A stretch of DNA of 6,171 nt from Silvimonas sp. JCM 19000 (GTDB lineage Bacteria > Pseudomonadota > Gammaproteobacteria > Burkholderiales > Chitinibacteraceae): contig BBFD01000237.1 of NCBI GenBank assembly GCA_001313065.1, forward strand, positions 1-6,171, written 5' to 3'. The position numbers were made by a program, and so were the translations under genes. The notes beneath the pieces are model-generated. The model was not told the origin of the DNA. It saw only the letters and a list, made by a program, of their open reading frames with translations, and did not search any database. Positions 1-5,201 of this stretch are shown piece by piece; positions within the stretch are counted from its first letter, which is position 1; each line of letters starts with the position of its first letter.

Positions 1-87
1 CGAAGCCGAACCCAGTGCGTGGCCCAGCGGGCTGGCCGTGATAAACACAAAAGCCAGCGCGGTGGCTGGCTGCAGTCGGCGGAGCAT
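1..87 (-). CDS. fliO: FliO, flagellar type III export-gate assembly protein (N-terminal fragment)
   Basis: Only the first 29 codons are in the window; the gene runs off the left edge. Translation from the ATG whose first base is 87 begins MLRRLQPATALAFVFITASP, a short basic start followed by a hydrophobic stretch. It looks like a signal peptide or signal anchor, with a possible cleavage site after GHA at residues 22-24. The start lies 5 bases downstream of the fliN stop. In flagellar operons fliO normally follows fliN, and FliO is a small membrane protein that helps assemble the FliP-FliR export gate. The identification rests mainly on position and the N-terminal hydrophobic segment, because too little sequence is present to show the FliO domain. 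A weak purine-rich AAGTAAG precedes the start, overlapping the end of fliN, so translational coupling is plausible. Confidence 0.65.
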   Translation of the reverse strand, partial: MLRRLQPATALAFVFITASPLGHALGSAS

Positions 88-92
88 GCAGC

Positions 93-532
93 TTACTTGT
101 GCAGGCGGCGGATGCGTTCCGCCGGAGTAATGATGTCGGTGAGGCGGATACCGAACTTGTCGTTGACCACCACCACTTCGCCTTGCGCGATCAGGCAACC
201 GTTGACCAGCACATCCATCGGCTCGCCGGCCAGGCCGTCGAGTTCCACCACCGAACCTTGTGCCAGTTGCAGCAAGCTGCGGATGGCGATTTTGGTCCGG
301 CCCAATTCCACGGTCAGCGTGACCGGGATATCGAGAATCATGTCGATATTGTTGGGCGCACCGGGCGGCACCGCACCGGTATCAAAGCGCTGGAAAATAT
401 CAGCCGCCTGCACATTGGGTGCAGGCGCAGCGGCCGCCTGTTCTTGCGCGGCGGCGCGGGCATCAGCCTCGCTTGCTCAGCCAGGGCGGCGGCCCAATCG
501 TCCAGACCTTCTTCTTGTGGCTCGTCAGCCAT
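93..532 (-). CDS. fliN: FliN, flagellar motor switch (C-ring) protein, one frame break
   Basis: FliN forms the base of the cytoplasmic C-ring with FliM, and serves both in switching and in docking export substrates through FliH. The restored protein is 146 residues. An acidic and Ala/Gln-rich N-terminal region (about 1-45, beginning MADEPQEEGLDDWAAAL) is followed by the SpoA domain (about 63-137), with the typical FliN run of ILDIPVTLTVELGRTKI, the VVELDGLAGEPMDVLVNG core and FGIRLTDI near the end. The start at 532 is preceded by GGAG (539-542), 6 bases away and lying inside the end of fliM. The two genes overlap by 8 bases, suggesting translational coupling. The frame is broken near position 470: restoring one G on the coding strand (GCG-AGG to GCG-GAG-G) joins AEQ to AEADARAAAQ and the SpoA domain. 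Identity is secure; the break is probably an error. Confidence 0.93.
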
Positions 533-1542
533 TGGCGTCTCCACGGTTTGCATCTTCCGCCGCAGCGGCGGATTCAGGCCCGTTTAATATCTTGTTGACC
601 TTGAGGGCGTATTGGCCGTTGAGAATACCATAGTTGCATTCCAGCACCGGCACGCCATCCACCTCGGCCATGATCGCTTGCGGAATCTCCAGCGAGATCA
701 CATCACCGGCTTTCAGGTTAAGGATTTCGCCCAGTGTCACATCGGTATTGCCGAGCGTTGCCACCAGATCTACCTCCGCGTTCTGCACCTGCTTCTGCAT
801 CAGATTAAGCCAGCGGTTGTCGGCTTCGATGCGGTCGGCCTGCATCGAGCTGTACAGCAAATCGCGGATCGGCTCGATCATCGAGTACGGCAGGCACACG
901 TGGAAATCACCGCCGCCTGCGCCCAGTTCGATCTTGAATGTATATGCCACCACCACCTCGGTGGGCGTGGCGATATTGGCAAACTGCGTGTTCATCTCGG
1001 AGCGCACATAGGCAAACTCGCATTCGAACACGGGCTTCCATGCTTTCTGGTATTCCTCGAACACCACTTCCAGCAAGCGCTGGATGATGCGCTGTTCGGT
1101 CGGAGTAAAGTCCCGCCCTTCCACGCGCACGTGGTAGCGGCCATCCGAGCCAAACAGGTTATCCACCACCAGAAACACAAAGTCGGGGTCAAAAAATAAA
1201 CAGCCCGGTGCCGCGTAACGGCTTCATGTGGATCAGGTTCAGGTTGGTGGGCACCACCAGATTGCGGATGAATTCGGAATATTTCTGCACACGCACCGGG
1301 CCCACCGAGATCTCGGCGTTGCGGCGCATGAAGTTGAATAACGCCACGCGCAAATTCCGCGCAAAGCGTTCATTGATGATTTCGAGCGTGGGCATACGCC
1401 CGCGCACAATGCGTTCCTGGCGGCCGATGTCGTATGCACGTACGGCGCCGGCGTCGAGGTTTTCCTCAACGCTTTCTTCCTCGCCGGTGACGCCGCGTAG
1501 CAGCGCATCGACTTCTTCCTGGGAAAGAATATCGTCTGCCAT
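525..1542 (-). CDS. fliM: FliM, flagellar motor switch protein, one frame break
   Basis: FliM is the middle layer of the C-ring. It binds phosphorylated CheY at its N-terminus, and contacts FliG and FliN to set rotation direction. The restored protein is 338 residues, the usual size. Residues 1-18 (MADDILSQEEVDALLRGV) match the classic CheY-P-binding EIDALL-type motif. The middle domain follows (about 45-235, including VVDNLFGSDGRYH and VEGRDFTPTEQRII), then a C-terminal SpoA domain (about 256-320, LGNTDVTLGEILNLKAGDVI). The frame breaks at an A6 run on the plus strand (1191-1196). One base fewer turns the apparent stop after GLFIF into GLFIFDPDFVFLVVDNLF. The GSDG motif replaces the commoner GGxG at the FliG-contact loop. 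The start has no strong Shine-Dalgarno; the nearest purine run is AGG only two bases away. Confidence 0.95.
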
Positions 1543-1580
1543 CGCCTGGAATTACATGTTCTCTAGTGCTGTGGGCTGGA

Positions 1581-1609
1581 TTTTTCTGCGGCTGATGCCG
1601 GCAGAAAAA
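1581..1609. repeat. Inverted repeat in the fliL-fliM gap
   Basis: The arms tttttctgcggc (1581-1592) and gccg-g-cagaaaaa (1597-1609) form a 12-pair stem with one bulged base (1601) around a TGAT loop. It lies 39 bases upstream of the fliM start. T-runs precede and A-runs follow the stem on both strands, the opposite of an intrinsic terminator, so it is not called as one. It may be an mRNA hairpin in the fliM leader or a DNA palindrome; function is unknown. Confidence 0.5.
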
Positions 1610-1728
1610 AGAGTTGAATCTGACGTCCAGGATACCTGCAAACTGCGCCGGGCTCCAGGTCGTGTAATTCATTGTATTAATTTTGATCGCTTTGCTTTTT
1701 TTATGTACGGCCTGGCCGGATAGCGCAA

Positions 1729-1750
1729 GGCGACGGCCGGAGCCGACGCC
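1729..1750. repeat. Imperfect GC-rich inverted repeat downstream of fliL
   Basis: Read on the minus strand it is GGCG-T-CGGC-TCCG-GCCG-T-CGCC, eight GC pairs with one T:T mismatch and a four-base loop, starting 15 bases after the fliL stop. There is no following T-run on the minus strand, so it is not a standard intrinsic terminator. It could stabilise the fliL mRNA 3' end or attenuate read-through into fliM. Confidence 0.45.
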
Positions 1751-1765
1751 TGCGTTCCACCAATG

Positions 1766-2301
1766 TTATTGCACGATAAAGGTGGTGAAGTTCACCGACA
1801 GCACGCCTTCGTCGTCGCTGGTAATACCCAGAATCTTGTTGATCACAGCACGGATTTCGCGGCCCAGTTTGTCGGTGCCATCCGCTGCGCGCACATCTTC
1901 GGGCGTCTTGCTGCGCAACAGTTTGTTTACATCGCCCTGAATCTGCGGCAGATAGCTCTTCAGTTTTTTTCCTGGGTCTCGGCGTCGGCCACCTGCACCG
2001 TAATGTCGGTCTGCAGCATGACGTCGGTATCGCCGGAATTCAGGTTAACCGTAAATTGCGACAGCTTTTCGAAGATGGGCGGCGCGTCTTCTTTCTTCTT
2101 CGATTTTTTCTTTTTTTGGCCTTGGCTTCTTTGACCTGGGTTTCAGTGCCCGCCGCATCGCCACCGTCAGCGCTATCGCTGTTATGCATCATCAAGAATG
2201 CCGCAACCCCACCGCCAATCAGCACGATCAGCAAAACCACACCAATGATCACAAACAACATGACCTTGTTTTTTGCCCTTGGCGGGCGCTGCATCAGACA
2301 T
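1766..2301 (-). CDS. fliL: FliL, flagellar basal-body/stator-associated membrane protein, three frame breaks
   Basis: FliL is a single-pass inner-membrane protein whose periplasmic domain rings or stabilises the MotAB stator. The restored protein is about 178 residues. It has a short basic N-terminus (MSDAAPAKGKNK), a transmembrane helix (about 13-37, VMLFVIIGVVLLIVLIGGG), a lysine-rich linker (about 60-70), and the FliL domain ending in VLSVNFTTFIVQ, typical of the family C-terminus. The chosen ATG (2301) has GAGGA four bases upstream. An in-frame alternative at 2294 (MQRPPRAKNKVM) would avoid the first break but fits the family and the Shine-Dalgarno spacing less well. Breaks lie at T6 2269-2274 (one extra base), T7 2111-2117 beside T6 2104-2109 (one missing or two extra), and T7 1964-1970 (one missing or two extra). 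The exact number of lysines in the linker therefore cannot be fixed. Confidence 0.9.
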
Positions 2302-2333
2302 AAATTCCTCGCACGAGAATGACAGTGACATGC

Positions 2334-2439
2334 AAACGCCCCGGCACTAACCGGGGCGAATGGGTCATTACGACCTTTGCGCCAGATTATCTTGCCCACC
2401 CCGCTGTAAAGCCAAGCCAGGCGTGCTCCTGGGCGTCGG
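2334..2439 (-). ncRNA. Candidate small RNA or structured fliL leader
   Basis: About 105 bases lie between a sigma-70-like promoter (start predicted near 2439) and the terminator-like hairpin at 2337-2358. Three local pairings are visible by eye on the minus strand: CCCCG with CGGGG, closing over an inner CCAGG-AGCACG-CCTGG hairpin; GGTC-GTAAT-GACC; and the terminal CGCCCCGG/CCGGGGCG stem. I tested it mentally against 4.5S (SRP), 6S and tRNA signatures and it matches none. It could be an independent sRNA or an attenuator leader of fliL. Boundaries are approximate and no expression evidence is available. Confidence 0.35.
2337..2358 (-). terminator. GC-rich terminator-like hairpin 35 bases upstream of fliL
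   Basis: On the minus strand the sequence is CGCCCCGG-TTAGTG-CCGGGGCG followed by TTTGC, a perfect 8-pair stem with a 6-base loop. The U-tract is short (three), so termination may be partial. No T-run follows on the plus strand, so it points leftward. Its place between a candidate promoter (2446-2475) and fliL means it either ends a small RNA or attenuates fliL transcription. Confidence 0.55.
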
Positions 2440-2445
2440 GGCGCC

Positions 2446-2475
2446 ATCATACCCGAGCTAAGGGTCGGGTGACAC
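2446..2475 (-). promoter_or_regulatory. Candidate sigma-70-type promoter pointing toward fliL
   Basis: On the minus strand the -35 is GTGTCA (2470-2475, four of six consensus), followed by an 18-base spacer and a -10 of TATGAT (2446-2451, five of six). The spacer contains most of the inverted repeat ACCCGA...TCGGGT (2451-2456 and 2465-2470), which could be an operator. The predicted start is near 2439. Confidence 0.4.
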
Positions 2476-2485
2476 GGGCGGCGCA

Positions 2486-2511
2486 AAATCGGCATGCATT
2501 CGCTTGGTTTA
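2486..2511 (-). promoter_or_regulatory. Sigma-28 (FliA)-like promoter element
   Basis: On the minus strand TAAA (2508-2511) is followed after 14 bases by GCCGATTT (2486-2493). The known flagellar sigma-28 consensus in enterics is TAAA-N15-GCCGATAA, so the -10 core GCCGAT is exact but the spacing is one short and the last two bases differ. Given single-base losses elsewhere in this sequence, the spacing could be an artefact. It would drive transcription toward fliL. Confidence 0.3.
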
Positions 2512-2659
2512 TATATCACAAACTCAAGCAAAACAAAGGATAAGGATGGTTATTTGAGAATATGCGTGCGGATTTGTCAGCAATTAACCACAGCCGCAAG
2601 GCATAGCCCGCCACGCCGTGCAAAGCTCAGCACGATTGGCCATCGGCTAGCGGCTTTGG

Positions 2660-2683
2660 CGGGTGGGTTCAAAGGCCCACCCG
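2660..2683 (-). terminator. Hairpin immediately after fliK stop
   Basis: The minus strand reads CGGGTGGG-CCTTTGAA-CCCACCCG, a perfect 8-pair stem starting 8 bases past the fliK stop codon. No U-tract follows, so it is a weak or factor-assisted terminator at best and could instead protect the fliK mRNA 3' end. The loop superficially resembles a tRNA T-loop, but no tRNA surrounds it. Confidence 0.4.
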
Positions 2684-2690
2684 ATGCCGA

Positions 2691-3871
2691 TCACACAAAC
2701 AGATTCAGCCCGGAGCGCGCCACCGGGATTTTGACATCAGTCAGCCGCGTCACCGTGGTCGTGTCGTCGCTATTGCCAAACACACCGCTATTACGGCGCT
2801 GGTTGCCAGATTGCTGTTGCTGCTGCGCCTGTTGTTGCGCCTGCTGATTCAGCGTATCCGAAGCCACCTGCACATTGGTCAGCGTAATACCCTGATCGGC
2901 CAGCAAGGCAGTCAGTTTGGGCGTGGCGGCGGCCAATGCTTCGCGCACATTGGCGTGTTGCGAAGTAAAGATCACGCTGGCTGATCCTGCGCCATCGACA
3001 ACTTGACCTCCATCGGGCCCAGGTTAGGCGGGTTCAGCTGCATTTCCATATGCTGCTCTTGCTTGCCCACCATGATGGACACCTGCTGCGCCACTGCGGC
3101 ACCCCATTTATCCGAGCCTACCGGTTCAGCGACAGTACGCGTGGTCGGCGTGGCCTGGGTCTCGGTGGCGTGCGTACTTGTGCGGGTGCCGCTGGTCAGC
3201 GCCGCCAGGGCACTGGCATCCGCCTGGCCATCAGTGTCAGCGGCGTCAGAATTTTTTTTATCGCCAGCGCCCAGCGTCAGCGGCAAATCTTTGCCGTCAG
3301 CGGCAAGATCCGCCGTCGTTGCCGCCTGTTTGCCGCCGTCGGCTTGCAAGGCCTTGAGCAGATCGCTGGCCTTGTCTTTGGCATCCGCCTTGCCGCTGCC
3401 CTCCTTCTGCGCCGCCAGCAAGGCGCTCAGTGTTTTGCTGTTGCTGGCGGTACTGGCTGCGTTGGCCTTGCTGGCATCCAGCACATCGCTGATCTGCTGT
3501 GCCGACGCGCTGGCGTCAGTTGGCGTGGTCAGTGGCGCAGCTTGCTGGGCCAGTTGCGCTTGCAGCAAAGCCAGCCACGGCGCCACGGTTTGAGCGGTAT
3601 CGGTGGCGCCGCCCGCATCTTTGCTGGCGTCGTTGATGGGGCTGGAATTACCGGCCGCCTTGGCGTCATCGCTGCCCGCATCGCTTTGCTTGTTGCTGTT
3701 CTGGGCGTTGCTGTCTTGCGCATGTTGCATGTGCACGATCTGCCTGGCGTCGGCCAGCGAAGCACTGAAACTCTGGTCGCTGCCGCTTGATTTGCTGGAC
3801 GCGGACGCATTACTGGAGCTGCCTGGGCTGGGGGTGGCGGCAAAGCTGTTGATCGCATTGGCGGCGGCCAT
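2691..3871 (-). CDS. fliK: FliK, flagellar hook-length control protein, one frame break
   Basis: FliK is a secreted molecular ruler that measures hook length and triggers FlhB to switch export from hook to filament substrates. The restored protein is 393 residues. Its long low-complexity Ala/Ser/Asp/Lys-rich N-terminal and middle part (1 to about 250) is typical of the family. The C-terminal Flg_hook domain (about 252-340) carries the hallmark MQLNPPNLGPMEVKLSMAQD and then VIFTSQHANVREAL. A glutamine-rich tail (about 343-354) follows. The start at 3871 (MAAANAINSF) was chosen because AGGAAG lies 6 bases upstream (3878-3883); the frame is open further upstream but lacks such a site. The frame breaks near 2981, where restoring one G (CAG-GCC-AGC) joins MAQDQ to ASVIFTSQH. 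An A8 run in the middle (3252-3259 on the plus strand) is in frame but may also be overlong. A sigma-54 promoter lies just upstream. Confidence 0.93.
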
Positions 3872-3908
3872 CGGAATCTTCCTGAAAACATGGTTTTGCC
3901 TTAGAGAA

Positions 3909-3923
3909 GCAAAAGCAATGCCA
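3909..3923 (-). promoter_or_regulatory. Sigma-54 (RpoN) promoter upstream of fliK
   Basis: The minus strand reads TGGCATTGCTTTTGC followed by T, with GG and GC exactly 10 bases apart. This matches the established -24/-12 consensus TGGCA-N6-TTGC at every conserved base. Transcription should begin about 12 bases downstream (near 3898), leaving a leader of roughly 27 bases that contains the fliK ribosome binding site. RpoN control of flagellar structural genes is known in many polar flagellates. It implies an activator of the FleQ/FlrC type elsewhere in the genome. Confidence 0.7.
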
Positions 3924-3963
3924 GGCCACGCCAGCGCGCCCACGCGCCCATCACCTCGGACTG

Positions 3964-3993
3964 TTCTGAGCGCGCAAACCCGCGTGGTAGACT
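3964..3993 (+). promoter_or_regulatory. Candidate sigma-70 extended -10 promoter for flhB
   Basis: TTCTGA (3964-3969) is separated by 18 bases from TAGACT (3988-3993), which is preceded by TG one base before, forming an extended -10. The -35 is weak and the -10 matches four of six bases. The predicted start near 4000 leaves a leader of about 22 bases with the strong AAGGAGG site of flhB. Confidence 0.35.
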
Positions 3994-4010
3994 GCGCAGC
4001 ATTACGCGGG
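3979..4010. repeat. Inverted repeat flanking the predicted flhB -10 and start
   Basis: Perfect 7-base arms CCCGCGT (3979-3985) and ACGCGGG (4004-4010) enclose 18 bases including the candidate -10 and a small TGCGCA palindrome (3993-3998). It could be an operator or a hairpin close to the flhB ribosome binding site; it may also be chance in GC-rich DNA. Confidence 0.35.
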
Positions 4011-4021
4011 AAGGAGGCGCC

Positions 4022-5167
4022 ATGGCTGAAGATTCAGATGCAGAAAAAAACAGAACCCGCCTCTGGCAAGCGCCTGGAAGAGGCGCGACAGAAAGGCCAG
4101 GTTCCGCGTTCACAGGAGCTGGGTTCCTTCGCCATCATGATTACCGGCATGCTGGCCATGGTGGCGCTCGGCCCCAAGCTGGCCATCGCCATCGAACAGA
4201 TCTGCCGTCGCGAGCTGACGTTTAACCACGCCACGGTGCTGATCCGCAACAGATGTTTATCCATTTCATGGCCGCCGGTCAGCAAGCGCTGTTTGCGTTT
4301 TTGCCGATTGCAGGCGCCTGCGTAGCGGTTGCTTGATCAGCCCCATGGCCATTGGCGGCTTTTTTGTTTACCGGCACCGCTTTTGCCCCCAACTTTGGTC
4401 GGCTCAATCCGGCCAGCGGCATCGGCCGCATGTTTTCGGTCCGGGCGTTGGTCGAGGCCGGCAAAGCCATCCTCAAGACCGGCTTGATCGGCGGCGTAGC
4501 GGTTACCGTGCTGTGGCGCGAAAAAAGATCAGTTTCTGCAATTGATCGTCATGCCGACTGAAGTGAGCATGGCCTATGTGCTGGAGATGGTGCGCTACAC
4601 GCTGTTGCTGGTGATCGGCTCGATGGGCTTGATTGCCGCGATCGACGTGCCTTATCAGCTGTGGGACTACTACAAAAAAAAGCTGCGCATGACCAAAGAA
4701 GAGGCCAAGCAGGAATCCAAAGAATCCGACGGCGATCCGCAAATCAAGGCGCGTATCCGCCAGATGCAACGCCAGGCCGCGCGACGGCGCATGATGCAGC
4801 AAATCCCCAAGGCCGATGTCGTGGTCACCAACCCGACCCACTATGCCGTCGCCTTGCAATACAACGAGCGTATGCGGGCACCCAAAGTGGTGGCCAAAGG
4901 CTCTTATCTGTTGGCGGAACGCATTATTGATCTGGCCCGCGAAAGCAATGTCACCGTCATCCGCACCCCGCCGTTTGCGCGGGCCTTGTACCACCATACT
5001 GATCTGGACGAGGAAATCCCGGCTGCCCTGTATACTGCCGCAGCCGAAGTGCTGGCTTATATCTACCAGCTTAAAAAAACTGGAAACGCACGGGCGGCAC
5101 AGAACCCACCCTGAACGACGATTTACCGGTCCCGACTGAACTGGACCCCGAAGCGACGACTGCTTAA
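4022..5167 (+). CDS. flhB: FlhB, flagellar type III export-gate substrate-specificity switch, six frame breaks
   Basis: FlhB is an inner-membrane export-gate protein whose cytoplasmic domain cuts itself at NPTH and, with FliK, switches export specificity. The restored protein is about 380 residues. The N-terminus (AEKTEPASGKRLEEARQKGQVPRSQEL) is family-typical and is followed by four hydrophobic helices (about 33-53, 88-112, 143-165, 186-208). The cytoplasmic part includes LRMTKEEAKQE, GDPQIKARIRQMQR, the intact cleavage motif NPTH (codons 4830-4841, Asn about 270) and RALYHHTDLDEEIPAALY. Breaks: A7 4044-4050 (one extra), a G missing near 4241 and near 4331, T6 4360-4365 (one extra), A6 4521-4526 (one extra), A7 5073-5079 (two extra or one missing). 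Repairing the last replaces an early stop at 5112-5114 with a tail ending LPVPTELDPEATTA and a stop at 5165-5167. The start has a strong AAGGAGG (4011-4017). Confidence 0.93.
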
Positions 5168-5201
5168 CGGACTAGCTGAAACATGAAATCCCGGTCTTAC
5201 C

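Larger units (their letters stand above)
2302..2690. other. fliK-fliL intergenic region, no protein gene seen
   Basis: This 389-base gap between the fliK stop and fliL start contains no convincing coding sequence on either strand. Reading leftward from fliK, it holds a hairpin just after the fliK stop, an AT-richer stretch (about 2505-2590), a sigma-28-like element, a sigma-70-like promoter, a potentially structured GC-rich segment and a terminator-like hairpin just before fliL. The sites are listed separately. One minus-strand frame stays open through part of the region into fliL, but its translation is arginine/proline-rich and unlike any flagellar protein. Confidence 0.6.

Noticed and set aside
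1466..1672. Small minus-strand open frame (68 codons) in the fliL-fliM gap
   Set aside because: It has no ribosome binding site, overlaps the start of fliM in another frame, and has no recognisable features.
2040..2531. Minus-strand open frame of 163 codons reading through the leader into fliL
   Set aside because: Its upstream part is not protein-like and crosses the terminator hairpin. It joins the FliL membrane segment only because of the extra base at 2269-2274.
2660..2683. T-loop-like GGTTCAAA suggesting a tRNA
   Set aside because: Stem register and flanking bases do not fit a T-arm, and no acceptor, D or anticodon arms are found around it.
3003..3790. Long plus-strand open frames opposite fliK
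   Set aside because: fliK has the conserved hook domain and a ribosome binding site on the other strand. The antisense products are Ala/Ser/Leu-rich artefacts of its repetitive codons.
1964..5079. Programmed frameshifting or transcriptional slippage at the A/T runs
   Set aside because: Slippage could in principle act at A/T runs, but four breaks lack any slippery run and six breaks in one gene would leave almost no product. Sequence error is simpler.
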